This document shows positions 1 to 7,435 of a stretch of DNA of 16,225 nt, piece after piece. The position numbers were made by a program, and so were the translations under genes. The notes under the pieces are model-generated. The model was given only the letters and a program-made list of their open reading frames with translations, did no database searches and was not told where the DNA came from. Every line of letters begins with the position of its first letter. Position 1 is the stretch's first letter. This stretch comes from CBFGTJ01 sp965651815 (GTDB lineage: Bacteria; Actinomycetota; Acidimicrobiia; Acidimicrobiales; Microtrichaceae): the NCBI GenBank assembly GCA_965651815.1, contig CBFGTJ010000057.1, forward strand, positions 1-16,225, read 5' to 3'.

Positions 1-1251
1 GTACTGGCTGACCCCGCCGCCGATGTTGGTGGTGAACTCGCCGTCGACGATGACGCCGCCCTCGGCGAACCCCTTCTCGCGGGTGCGGGGGCCGACCGTG
101 TCGTTCACCGAGAACGTCTCACCGGGCGCGATGAGGATGCCCCGGGTCAGGTCCGCGATCCGGTGGATGTTGGTGACCCGCGATTCGCAGCACGCGTGGT
201 GCGTCGTGAACTCGCCGATGACCTCGCGCACGCCCAGACCGGCGGCCCACTCGCGCCCCTGCGCCGCGGTGACCGTGCGCGTGGGCAGCTCGATCGTGGT
301 CTCGCCGGTGAGCAACCCCTCCACGATCACGAGCTCGGCGCCCTCGGCGCAGCAGACCTCCGCGTCGCGGCCGCCCACGGGGACGGGTGTCCCGCCCCGG
401 ATCTCGAAGCGCACGCCGGTCGGGTTCGCCGGCGGCTGCACGACCTCGTCGAGCAGCGCGGCGACGGCCTCGGCGTCCATCGTGAGGACCGGCTCGCCCT
501 CCTCACCGGTGCCCAGCGCGAACGCGGGGCGGAAGCGCCGGCCGTCCACGTCGTAGCTCCTGCCGCCGGCGACCAGGGTCACCTCGCCCTCGGTGACCTC
601 GTTCGCCTGCCGGGCGAGCCGCGCCACGTCCTCGTCGCGCAGGCGCGTCGGGATCTCCGCCTGGTCGGCCGGGATGACGATCGGCTCGGAGAGGTCGTCC
701 AGCGAGCGGGGGATGGCCTGGACGACGTCGTGGACCGTGATCTCGCGGCCGGGGGTGCCCTCGACGGCCTCGACCGTCTCACCCGCTCGCAGGGTCGGCT
801 CGACCGGCTCCTGCCGTCGGTCGCCCTCGAGGGCGCGCAGCGTGGACGCGACGCGCTCGGCGTCGACGGAGAGGGCGACCTCCGCCCTGCGGGGGGAGAA
901 CAGCGAACGGAGCCACCGCACGGGCCGCGTGGGGAGCGGGTCGGAGGTCCCGATCCGCTCGACCCGTCGCACGGTCGCCTCGACGTCCACGCCGATGCCC
1001 AGCGCGCCGGCCGTCGACCGCAGCACCTCGTCGCCCACCTCGATGCGCACCTCGGTGGCGGGGAGCTCCTCGGCGAGGCGCCGCACGGTCGCCTCCAGCT
1101 CCTCGGAGCGCATCCCCCCGACGGGCGTGCCGGCGAGGACCACGTTGCGGGCGACCGAACTGCCGTCCCGCCAGTCGTCGACGGCCCACGCGGTGGTCAC
1201 CATCGCGATGACCACGAGGGGCGCCGCGGCGACCGCGAGGATGATCTTCAT
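1..1251 (-). CDS. VanW family protein, 3' end cut by window edge
   Basis: The reading frame stays open for 417 codons from an ATG at 1251 to the window edge, so the C-terminus is missing. An N-terminal hydrophobic segment (about residues 3-24) should anchor or export the protein. It is followed by two regions like the putative peptidoglycan-binding domains that precede VanW in YoaR-like proteins. From about residue 335 the VanW domain begins, with the recognisable stretches RVTNIHRIADL, PGETFSVNDTVG and, at the edge, NIGGGVSQ. VanW proteins are cell-envelope proteins linked by name to vancomycin resistance clusters, but most have no proven function. Two adjacent-cysteine pairs are visible, one in the second binding region and one at the start of VanW. 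A GTG four codons upstream is an alternative start; neither has a clear ribosome site. The family call is firm; the function is unknown. Confidence 0.9.
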   Translation of the reverse strand, partial: MKIILAVAAAPLVVIAMVTTAWAVDDWRDGSSVARNVVLAGTPVGGMRSEELEATVRRLAEELPATEVRIEVGDEVLRSTAGALGIGVDVEATVRRVERIGTSDPLPTRPVRWLRSLFSPRRAEVALSVDAERVASTLRALEGDRRQEPVEPTLRAGETVEAVEGTPGREITVHDVVQAIPRSLDDLSEPIVIPADQAEIPTRLRDEDVARLARQANEVTEGEVTLVAGGRSYDVDGRRFRPAFALGTGEEGEPVLTMDAEAVAALLDEVVQPPANPTGVRFEIRGGTPVPVGGRDAEVCCAEGAELVIVEGLLTGETTIELPTRTVTAAQGREWAAGLGVREVIGEFTTHHACCESRVTNIHRIADLTRGILIAPGETFSVNDTVGPRTREKGFAEGGVIVDGEFTTNIGGGVSQY

Positions 1252-1341
1252 CGGTCTCGACACGGGCTCAGGGGTCGCGTAGGGGTTGCTCCTCGGGGTG
1301 GCATGGTGTGGCGAACCCCGGTTGGTCGCGGACCGATCCAC

Positions 1342-1347
1342 GATAGT
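1342..1347 (+). promoter_or_regulatory. possible -10 element before the MaoC hydratase gene
   Basis: The 155-base divergent region between the VanW and MaoC genes contains GATAGT about 60 bases before the MaoC start. This is one of the few AT-containing hexamers there. No good -35 lies at normal spacing (the nearest, TTGGTC at 1322-1327, is only 14 bases away), so this is a weak guess. Nothing else clear is visible in this gap. Confidence 0.2.
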
Positions 1348-1406
1348 CGCACACCGGGGCCCACCCGAAAGCCAGGGCCCGTCGAGGGCCACTCGAAGGG
1401 AGAGCA

Positions 1407-2267
1407 ATGCCGATCGATCCGAACGCCGTCGGGAACCGCACGGAGCCCGCCACCTCGGCCTGGACCTCCGCCGACTCGCTGCTCTACGCGGTGGGCGTCG
1501 GCGCCGGCCAGGACCCACTCGACCGCACCGAGCTGCCGTTCGTGACCGAGAACTCCATCGACGTGGCCCAGCGCGCGCTGCCGACGATGCCGGTGGTGCT
1601 GGCCGACGTCACGCCGGCCTTCGCGGGGATCGGCACGTTCAACCCGGCGATGCTCGTGCACGGCGAGCAGAAGGTCGTCTGCCACCGCGAGATCCCCGCC
1701 GCCGGCGAGGTGCGGTCGACCTCCGAGGTGACCGCCGTGTGGGACAAGGGCAAGGGCGCGGTGGTCGAGGTGACGACCACCGCCGTGTCCACCGAGGACG
1801 ACCAGCCGCTGTTCGACCTGGTGATGTCGGTGTTCATCCGCGGCGAGGGCGGCTTCGGCGGTGAGCGGGGCCCGTCGGGTCCCCGCAACGAGGCGCCCGA
1901 CCGCGCGCCGGACCACTCGATCACCTACACGACCCGCCCGGAGCAGGCGCTCGTCTACCGGCTCTCCGGCGACCGCAACCCGCTGCACTCCGACCCCTCC
2001 TTCGCCGCGCTCGCGGGGTTCGACCGGCCGATCCTGCACGGCCTGTGCACCTACGGGTTCACCGGGCGGGCGCTGCTGCACTCGCTCTGCGGCTCCGATC
2101 CGGCGAAGTTCCGCTCCATCGAGGGTCGCTTCTCCTCGCCGGTGTTCCCGGGCGAGGAGCTGACCGTCGACATCTGGGTGACCGGTGACGGCCAGGCCGT
2201 GTACCGCACCCGTGCCGAGGGCGACCGGGTCGTCATCGACTCGGGCGCGTGCACCTTCGACGCCTGA
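1407..2267 (+). CDS. MaoC family enoyl-CoA hydratase (hydratase 2 type)
   Basis: This 286-residue protein has the layout of a double hot-dog (R)-specific 2-enoyl-CoA hydratase. The degenerate N-terminal half (about 20-150) includes YAVGVGAG and resembles the N-terminal part of peroxisomal-type hydratase 2. The catalytic MaoC half (about 170-286) carries the hydratase 2 motif SGDRNPLHSDP, with likely catalytic Asp189 and His194, followed by AGFDRPILHGLCTYG. The expected reaction is reversible hydration of trans-2-enoyl-CoA to (R)-3-hydroxyacyl-CoA in the cytoplasm, in fatty acid or sterol side-chain breakdown. Mycobacterial HtdY-like dehydratases are the closest type I recall. An AAGGGAG ribosome site lies a few bases before the ATG. 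No other beta-oxidation gene is nearby, so the substrate is open. Confidence 0.9.
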   Translation: MPIDPNAVGNRTEPATSAWTSADSLLYAVGVGAGQDPLDRTELPFVTENSIDVAQRALPTMPVVLADVTPAFAGIGTFNPAMLVHGEQKVVCHREIPAAGEVRSTSEVTAVWDKGKGAVVEVTTTAVSTEDDQPLFDLVMSVFIRGEGGFGGERGPSGPRNEAPDRAPDHSITYTTRPEQALVYRLSGDRNPLHSDPSFAALAGFDRPILHGLCTYGFTGRALLHSLCGSDPAKFRSIEGRFSSPVFPGEELTVDIWVTGDGQAVYRTRAEGDRVVIDSGACTFDA

Positions 2268-2278
2268 ACCGTCCCGAC

Positions 2279-2947
2279 GTGGCACCGAGGACCGACTGGA
2301 ACCCCGTCCTGCGCGAGGAGCTGTCGAAGCCCTACTGGGGCGAGCTGCAGGCCTTCGTCGAGGGCGAGCGCTCCAGGTACGAGGTGTACCCCCCGCGCGA
2401 GCAGGTGTTCGCCGCGCTGCACCAGACGCCGTATGCCGAGGTCAAGGTCGTGATCCTCGGCCAGGACCCGTACCACGGGCCCGGCCAGGCGCACGGGCTG
2501 TGCTTCTCGGTGCAGCGCGGCGTGGCGCCGCCACCTTCGTTGCGCAACATCTTCACCGAGCTGCGCGAGGACCTCGGCATCGAGCCGCCCCGCCACGGCT
2601 GCCTCGACGCGTGGACCCGCCAGGGCGTCCTGCTGCTCAACACCACCCTGACGGTGCGGCGGGGCAAGGCGGCCTCGCACCAGGGCCGTGGGTGGGAGAC
2701 CTTCACCGACCGGGTGATCCGCGCGGTGTCCGACAAGCCCGAGCGCGTCGTGTTCATCCTGTGGGGCGCGGCAGCCCGCCGGAAGGCCGCCCTGGTCGAC
2801 CGCGACCGCCACGTGGTCATCGAATCGGCGCACCCTTCGCCGCTGTCCGCGTCCAACGGGTTCTTCGGCAGCCGGCCCTTCTCGAGGGCCAACGCGGCGC
2901 TCGTGGAGGCCGGTCGCGAACCGGTCGACTGGCGCATCCCCGACTGA
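2279..2947 (+). CDS. ung: uracil-DNA glycosylase (family 1)
   Basis: This enzyme removes uracil from DNA after cytosine deamination or dUMP misincorporation, starting base excision repair. With a GTG start at 2279 the protein has 222 residues. It begins MAPRTDWNPVLREEL, which lines up well with the start of E. coli Ung. The family motifs are clear: GQDPYHGPGQAHG (61-73) with the water-activating Asp63, LLLNTTLTVR (118-127) with the uracil-contacting Asn, and HPSPLSA (185-191) with His185. An in-frame GTG at 2249 would add ten residues and overlap the MaoC gene by 19 bases; I prefer 2279 because of the family N-terminus. Neither start has a good ribosome site. The 11-base gap suggests co-transcription with the MaoC gene. 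Confidence 0.95.
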   Translation: MAPRTDWNPVLREELSKPYWGELQAFVEGERSRYEVYPPREQVFAALHQTPYAEVKVVILGQDPYHGPGQAHGLCFSVQRGVAPPPSLRNIFTELREDLGIEPPRHGCLDAWTRQGVLLLNTTLTVRRGKAASHQGRGWETFTDRVIRAVSDKPERVVFILWGAAARRKAALVDRDRHVVIESAHPSPLSASNGFFGSRPFSRANAALVEAGREPVDWRIPD

Positions 2948-3043
2948 ACCGGATTTGGAACCCCCACCATCCGTCCGCGATGGTCGTGGTCGGGGTAGGA
3001 AGGATCCGTCCGACTGAGGAGGCGCGCGCGGGCGCACCCATAC

Positions 3044-4279
3044 ATGTCTGAGATCGAACTGCAACACATCCACAAGGTGTTCGGTCCCGACCGGGACCGA
3101 GCGCTCAGGATGCTCGCCGACGGAGCCACCCGGGAGGAGGTGGCTCGGGAGACCGGCGCAGTTGCAGCGGTCATCGACGCCAACCTCGAGATCGAACGGG
3201 GCGAGATCTTCGTGGTCATGGGCCTGTCCGGGTCCGGCAAGTCCACGCTCGTGCGCATGATCAACCGCCTGCTCGAGCCGACGAGCGGGCGGGTGCTCAT
3301 CGGGGGCACCGACATCACGGACCTCGGCCCCAAGGAGCTCCGCCAGGTCCGCTCCTCGCGGATCAGCATGGTGTTCCAGCACTTCGCGCTGCTGCCGCAC
3401 CGCACCGTGCTCGACAACGCCGCGTGGGGGCTCGAGGCGCAGAAGGTGCCGGTCGCCGAACGGCGCGAGCGCGCCCGGGAGGCGCTCGAGACGGTGGGCC
3501 TGGGGGACCGCGCCTCCGCGTACCCCAGCGAGCTGTCCGGCGGCATGCAGCAGCGGGTCGGCCTCGCCCGCGCCCTCGCCACCGACGCCGACATCCTCCT
3601 CATGGACGAGGCCTTCAGCGCGCTGGACCCGCTGATCCGCCGCGAGATGCAGGACCAGCTGCTCGACCTGCACGAGGAGCTCGGCAAGACCATCGTCTTC
3701 ATCACCCACGACCTCAACGAGGCGATGCGCATCGGCGACCGGATCGCGGTGATGAAGGACGGCCGCATCGTCCAGGTGGGCACCGCCGAGGACATCCTGC
3801 AGGACCCGGCCAACGACTACGTCGCCTCCTTCGTGCAGGACGTCGACCGCTCGCGGGTGCTGACCGCGTCGAGCGTCATGGAGCCGCCCGTCGCGACGCT
3901 CGGCCCGCACGAGGGGCCCCGCGCCGCGATGCGGATCATGCGGGAGCACCAGCTCTCCGGCATCTACGCCGTCGGTCCCCAGCGCCGCCTGCGCGGCGCG
4001 GTGCTCGACGACGCGGCGACGAACGCCGCGCGCCGCGGCACCCCGATCGAGGACATCCTCCTGAAGGACTTCCCGAGGGTGCAGCCCGACGCCCCGCTCG
4101 TCGAGCTGTTCGCACCCGCCGCGGAGAGCCCCATCCCGCTGGCGGTGGTCGACGAGCAGGAGCGCCTGCTGGGCGTCATCCCGCGGGTCACCCTGCTCGC
4201 GGCGCTCGCCGCCACGAACGGCACCGACGGCGCCACCAACGGCGTCGACGGAACCACGGAAGGGGGCCCGCATGCCTGA
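3044..4279 (+). CDS. proV: glycine betaine/proline ABC transporter ATP-binding protein
   Basis: This 411-residue ATPase powers uptake of quaternary-amine osmoprotectants. It matches ProV/OpuAA throughout. The family-specific N-terminal extension (VFGPDRDRALRML and the region to about residue 45) is present. So are the Walker A GLSGSGKST (60-68), Q-loop Gln112, signature LSGGMQQ (164-170), Walker B ILLMDE (184-189) and His222 of the switch. After the ATPase, about 275-390 hold two CBS domains, which in OpuA sense ionic strength or bind nucleotides such as cyclic di-AMP. ATG is the only possible start. A GAGGAGG sits about 21 bases upstream, too far for a normal ribosome site, so initiation may be unusual. 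It overlaps the permease gene by 8 bases. The symbol opuAA would serve equally well, and the exact substrate is inferred from family. Confidence 0.93.
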   Translation: MSEIELQHIHKVFGPDRDRALRMLADGATREEVARETGAVAAVIDANLEIERGEIFVVMGLSGSGKSTLVRMINRLLEPTSGRVLIGGTDITDLGPKELRQVRSSRISMVFQHFALLPHRTVLDNAAWGLEAQKVPVAERRERAREALETVGLGDRASAYPSELSGGMQQRVGLARALATDADILLMDEAFSALDPLIRREMQDQLLDLHEELGKTIVFITHDLNEAMRIGDRIAVMKDGRIVQVGTAEDILQDPANDYVASFVQDVDRSRVLTASSVMEPPVATLGPHEGPRAAMRIMREHQLSGIYAVGPQRRLRGAVLDDAATNAARRGTPIEDILLKDFPRVQPDAPLVELFAPAAESPIPLAVVDEQERLLGVIPRVTLLAALAATNGTDGATNGVDGTTEGGPHA

Positions 4280-5132
4280 CCTGCCCCGAATACCGGTCGG
4301 CGAGTGGATCGACTCGGCGGTCGACTGGCTGACCGACAACGTCGACTGGCTCTTCGAGTTCATCAGCACGGTCATCGCGTGGCTGGTCGACCAGCTCGAG
4401 ACCCTGCTCATGTGGCCGCACCCGCTGCTGCTCGCGGCGATCTTCGCCGCGCTGGCGTGGTGGATCCGCGGCAAGTGGCTCGCCCTCTTCACGATCCTCG
4501 CCTTCTCGCTGATCGAGTCCATGCGGCTGTGGGAGGAGACGATGTCCTCCCTCGCCCTCGTGGTCGTGGCCAGCGTCATCGCGGTCGCGATCGGCGTGCC
4601 CATCGGGATCGCCGCCGCGCGCAACACGGTCGTGAGCAGGGTGGTGCGGCCGGCGCTCGACTTCATGCAGACGATGCCGTCGTTCGTCTACCTGATCCCC
4701 GCGATCGTCTTCTTCGGCCTCGGCAAGGTCCCCGGCGTGGTCGCCACCGTCGTGTTCGCCATGCCCCCCTCGGTCCGACTCACCGAGCTCGGCATCCGAC
4801 AGGTGGACCCCGAGGTGGTCGAGGCGGGCCACGCGTTCGGCTCGCCGTCCACGCAGATCCTGACCCGCATCCAGATCCCCCTGGCGATGTCCACGATCAT
4901 GGCGGGCGTCAACCAGGTGATCATGCTGGCGCTGTCGATGGTCGTGATCGCCGGCATGATCGGCGCGGGTGGTGTGGGCGCCGTGGTGTTCGGCGCCATC
5001 ACCCGACTGAACGTCGGCCGGGGCTTCGAGGGTGGCCTCGCGATCGTGATCCTCGCCGTCTTCCTCGACCGAACCACCTCCGCGATCAGCGAGCGCGCCT
5101 CGCGGGCGGCGGGTACCTCGACGACGAACTGA
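4272..5132 (+). CDS. proW: glycine betaine/proline ABC transporter permease
   Basis: This is the membrane-spanning subunit of the importer encoded with its neighbours. The 286-residue protein has an amphipathic, tryptophan-rich N-terminal region (about 10-50), then several hydrophobic segments (about 50-64, 69-82, 93-116, 135-163, 205-245 and 255-270). The family stretch DFMQTMPSFVYLIPAIVFFGLG (130-151) is typical of ProW/OpuAB. The cytoplasmic EAA-type coupling loop that meets the ATPase is at about 184-204 (EAGHAFGSPSTQ). The ATG overlaps the end of the ATPase gene by 8 bases and has a strong GGAAGGGGG site just upstream, so translation of the two is likely coupled. Confidence 0.93.
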   Translation: MPDLPRIPVGEWIDSAVDWLTDNVDWLFEFISTVIAWLVDQLETLLMWPHPLLLAAIFAALAWWIRGKWLALFTILAFSLIESMRLWEETMSSLALVVVASVIAVAIGVPIGIAAARNTVVSRVVRPALDFMQTMPSFVYLIPAIVFFGLGKVPGVVATVVFAMPPSVRLTELGIRQVDPEVVEAGHAFGSPSTQILTRIQIPLAMSTIMAGVNQVIMLALSMVVIAGMIGAGGVGAVVFGAITRLNVGRGFEGGLAIVILAVFLDRTTSAISERASRAAGTSTTN

Positions 5133-5139
5133 GCCGACT

Positions 5140-5155
5140 GGGGCAACGGCGCCCC
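5140..5155 (+). other. small hairpin between permease and binding-protein genes
   Basis: GGGGC (5140-5144) and GCCCC (5151-5155) can pair around a six-base loop in the 62-base gap between the permease and binding-protein genes. No T-run follows. It may tune read-through or protect mRNA ends, since binding proteins are usually made in excess over permeases. That role is inference, and such short GC stems are common at this base composition. Confidence 0.3.
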
Positions 5156-5194
5156 GCGGAGGTGAGCCCAATCTCGCAACTGAAAGGGAAATAG

Positions 5195-6130
5195 ATGAAA
5201 CGACATCGATCCGGTTTGTTGGTCAAGCTGCTCGCGGTGCTGTTCGGCCTCTCGCTGGTCGCAGCCGCCTGCGGCGACGACGACAACGGCGGTGACGACG
5301 AGGGTGCGGCCGGCTCCAACGGCGGCGGCGCCCTCGAGTGCGACACGGTCTCCATCGGGATGATCCCGGGCTGGGACGAAGGCGAAGCCGCGACCTACCT
5401 CTGGAAGGTCATCCTCGAGGACGAGGGCGCGACCGTCGACGTGACCGAGCTCGACGCGGGCCCGGTGTACCAGGGTGTCGCGACCGGCGACCTCGACCTG
5501 TTCCTGGACGCCTGGCTGCCCACCACCCACGAGGACTACTGGGAGGAGCTCGGCGACGACCTCGAGGACCTCGGCGTCTGGTACGACCAGGCGACCCTGA
5601 ACCTCGCGGTGCCCGAGTACGTGGACATCGAGACCATCGGTGACCTGGCGGACCGGGCGGACGAGTTCGGTGGCCGCATCGTGGGCATCGACCCCGGCGC
5701 CGGCCTGATGCGCGTCACCCGTGACGAGGCGATGCCCACCTACGGGCTCGAGGACTTCGACCTCGTCGAGGGCAGCGCCACCGCGATGCTCGCCGAGCTG
5801 CAGCGTGCCATCGACGACGAGGAGCCCATCGTGGTCACCCTCTGGCACCCGCACTGGGCCTACGCGGCGTTCCCGATCAAGGACCTCGAGGACCCCGAGG
5901 GCGCCATGGGCGGCGCCGAGTCCATGCACGTGGCGGCCCGCTCCGGCTTCGGTGAGGACTGCCCGACCATCGCCGGTTGGCTGACCAACTTCGAGATGGA
6001 CGACGCCTCGCTCGCGTCGCTCGAGGAGCTCGTGATCAACGAGTACGGCGACGGCGAGGAGGAGGACGCGGTCCGCGAGTGGCTCGAGGACTCCGCGAAC
6101 CAGGAGCTGGTGGACAGCTGGAAGAGCTGA
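5195..6130 (+). CDS. proX: glycine betaine ABC transporter substrate-binding lipoprotein
   Basis: This 311-residue lipoprotein captures the osmoprotectant outside the membrane and delivers it to the permease. A lipoprotein signal peptide runs from residues 1-25, with basic start, hydrophobic core and lipobox LVAAAC, so Cys26 should be lipidated. A flexible acidic and glycine-rich linker follows (about 27-46). The OpuAC/ProX-type domain starts near Cys49. It has the family stretches GWDEGEAATYLW (59-70), LFLDAWLPTTHEDYW (102-116) and VTLWHPHWAYAAF (214-226). Their tryptophans (Trp60, Trp107, Trp217, Trp221) are good candidates for the aromatic cage that holds quaternary amines. AAAGGGAA lies nine bases before the ATG. 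It is the last gene of the importer operon. Betaine, carnitine or choline are all possible ligands. Confidence 0.93.
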   Translation: MKRHRSGLLVKLLAVLFGLSLVAAACGDDDNGGDDEGAAGSNGGGALECDTVSIGMIPGWDEGEAATYLWKVILEDEGATVDVTELDAGPVYQGVATGDLDLFLDAWLPTTHEDYWEELGDDLEDLGVWYDQATLNLAVPEYVDIETIGDLADRADEFGGRIVGIDPGAGLMRVTRDEAMPTYGLEDFDLVEGSATAMLAELQRAIDDEEPIVVTLWHPHWAYAAFPIKDLEDPEGAMGGAESMHVAARSGFGEDCPTIAGWLTNFEMDDASLASLEELVINEYGDGEEEDAVREWLEDSANQELVDSWKS

Positions 6131-6151
6131 CCGTCTGAACGCTTCGGTGCA

Positions 6152-6181
6152 GGTGAGGGGCGCCTCCGGGCGCCCCTCATC
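6152..6181. terminator. strong hairpin between convergent genes, likely terminator
   Basis: The arms GAGGGGCGCC (6155-6164) and GGCGCCCCTC (6169-6178) are perfect complements around the tetraloop TCCG. A further T-A pair, a G-T wobble and a G-C pair extend the stem to 6152 and 6181. No T-run follows on the plus strand. Such U-poor hairpins are common terminators in actinomycetes. It sits 21 bases after the binding-protein stop and 30 bases after the nucS stop on the other strand, so it may end transcripts from both sides. Confidence 0.7.
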
Positions 6182-6211
6182 GCGTCCTGGGCAGCGTCCC
6201 TGGAGGCGTGC

Positions 6212-6871
6212 CTAGAAGAGGGTGAGGTCCGCCTCCCGCGCCCCGCGCAGCACGTCGTAGTCCACCTCGACCCAGGTCATCCCGCGCGACTCCGCGAGGA
6301 CGCGCGCCTGCGGCTTGACGACCTGGGCGACGAACACGCCGCGAACGCCGCGCAGCATGGGGTCGCGCTCGAGCCGTTCGAGGTACCTGCTGAGCTGCTC
6401 GACGCCGTCGATGTCACCCCGGCGCTTCACCTCGATCGCGACCGCGTTGCCGTCCGCGTCCCGGCACAGCAGGTCGACCGGGCCGATGTCGGTGGGGAAC
6501 TCCCGGCGGACCAGCACCAGGCCCTCGGCGATGTGGTCGGGATCGGCGGCGAGCAGCTCCTGGAGGTGCGCCTCGACGCCGTCCTTGGTGAGGCCGGGGT
6601 CGGTGCCGAGCTCGTGCGTGCTGTCCGAGACCACCTCGTGCAGGTGGATCGTGAGCGTCTCGCCCTTGGGGTTGGTGACCGTCCAGCGGTCCTCGTGCTC
6701 CACGAGGCGGTTCGGCGCGTTCATCCAGTTGAGCGGCTTGTACGCGCCGCCGTCCGCGTGGATGGCGACGCAGCCGTCGGCCTTCACCATGATGAGCCGC
6801 AGCGCCTCGGGCAGGTGGGCGGTGAGGCGGCCCTCGTAGTCGACCGAGCAGCGGGCGATGACCAGGCGCAT
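6212..6871 (-). CDS. nucS: endonuclease NucS (EndoMS), mismatch repair
   Basis: NucS cuts both strands at mismatched bases and gives many actinomycetes and archaea mismatch repair without MutS and MutL. The 219-residue protein begins MRLVIARCSVDYEGRLTAHLP, very like mycobacterial NucS; this N-terminal half binds DNA and forms the dimer. The RecB-like nuclease core is visible at VDLLCRDADG (132-141) and IEVKRRGDID (146-155), giving likely catalytic Asp133, Glu147 and Lys149. The final residues, ADLTLF (214-219), fit the C-terminal sliding-clamp binding motif of the family. It starts 22 bases after the DUF4395 stop codon, so it is probably co-transcribed with that gene. A TAACGT ten bases before the ATG could also be a -10 for its own short-leader transcript. 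Confidence 0.95.
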   Translation of the reverse strand: MRLVIARCSVDYEGRLTAHLPEALRLIMVKADGCVAIHADGGAYKPLNWMNAPNRLVEHEDRWTVTNPKGETLTIHLHEVVSDSTHELGTDPGLTKDGVEAHLQELLAADPDHIAEGLVLVRREFPTDIGPVDLLCRDADGNAVAIEVKRRGDIDGVEQLSRYLERLERDPMLRGVRGVFVAQVVKPQARVLAESRGMTWVEVDYDVLRGAREADLTLF

Positions 6872-6893
6872 GGCCCGGCCACGTTAGCTGCCC

Positions 6894-7400
6894 TCAGCGG
6901 ACCCCTTCGGCGACCCGCTCCCAGCGCACCGACAGGTCGTTGCACTCCTCGCAGACCGACTCGGGGATGGCGCCGACCCTCATGAGCAGCGCGAAGATCC
7001 GGCAGCCCAGGCAGAACCCGAGCGCCGCCTCCAGCAGCGCCGCGCCCGCGAGGAGGGCGACGACCACGCGGGCCGCGGTGGGCGCCCCGGCGAGCCAGAG
7101 CACCGAGGCGGTGGCCGAGAAGGCGACGCCGATGCCCTGGGCGAAGCGCTTCGGCGGGCCGGGCACGAGCTTCGAGTGCTGCTCGAGGCGGGGAGCGACG
7201 ACCCGGGTCGCGAGGAGCCCGAGTGGGCTCAGCTTCGGCCCCGTGAGCACCCGTGCGACGAACCCGTAGGTGAGCGGGACCAGCAGCCAGCCCCAGCCGA
7301 GCACGGCGACGCCGAGTGCCATGGCGACCACCCCGGCGGCGACGGCGCGAGCCGCCACCTCGTTCACGGGGTTCGGGAAGGAGAGCAGCCGGTCGGTCAT
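6894..7400 (-). CDS. DUF4395 domain membrane protein with two CxxC motifs
   Basis: This 168-residue protein matches the uncharacterised DUF4395 family, with FPNPVNEVAAR (8-18) at the start and GPPKRFAQGIG (81-91) in the middle. Hydrophobic segments at about 18-50, 90-105 and 110-128 indicate an integral membrane protein. The C-terminal part has two CxxC pairs, Cys130-Cys133 (CLGC) and Cys150-Cys153 (CEEC), which could bind metal or act in thiol-disulfide exchange. In other actinomycetes I recall DUF4395 genes beside thioredoxin or sulfurtransferase genes, which would fit a redox or sulfur role; this is memory, not shown here. A 27-base dyad like the one before the cys genes lies just upstream. 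The ATG has no ribosome site but has a -10-like TAGCCT seven bases upstream, as in a leaderless transcript. Confidence 0.85.
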   Translation of the reverse strand: MTDRLLSFPNPVNEVAARAVAAGVVAMALGVAVLGWGWLLVPLTYGFVARVLTGPKLSPLGLLATRVVAPRLEQHSKLVPGPPKRFAQGIGVAFSATASVLWLAGAPTAARVVVALLAGAALLEAALGFCLGCRIFALLMRVGAIPESVCEECNDLSVRWERVAEGVR

Positions 7401-7407
7401 GGACCCA

Positions 7408-7435
7408 AGGCTACCGGCAATACCCGACCAAACAA
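7408..7435 (-). promoter_or_regulatory. likely promoter of the DUF4395 gene
   Basis: Read on the minus strand, a -35-like TTGTTT (7430-7435) and a -10-like TAGCCT (7408-7413) are separated by 16 bases. The -10 ends seven bases before the ATG at 7400, so the transcript would be leaderless or nearly so. That agrees with the absence of a ribosome site. The -35 lies inside the 27-base dyad. Confidence 0.45.

Noticed and set aside
2948..3043. A riboswitch before the betaine transporter operon, such as a cyclic di-AMP type.
   Set aside because: The gap is only 96 bases and shows no recognisable conserved riboswitch core.
2051..4666. A very long minus-strand open frame (871 codons) across ung and proV.
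   Set aside because: It is antisense to two certain genes and its translation is rich in Arg, Gly, His and Asp without family motifs, a usual shadow in a high-GC genome.
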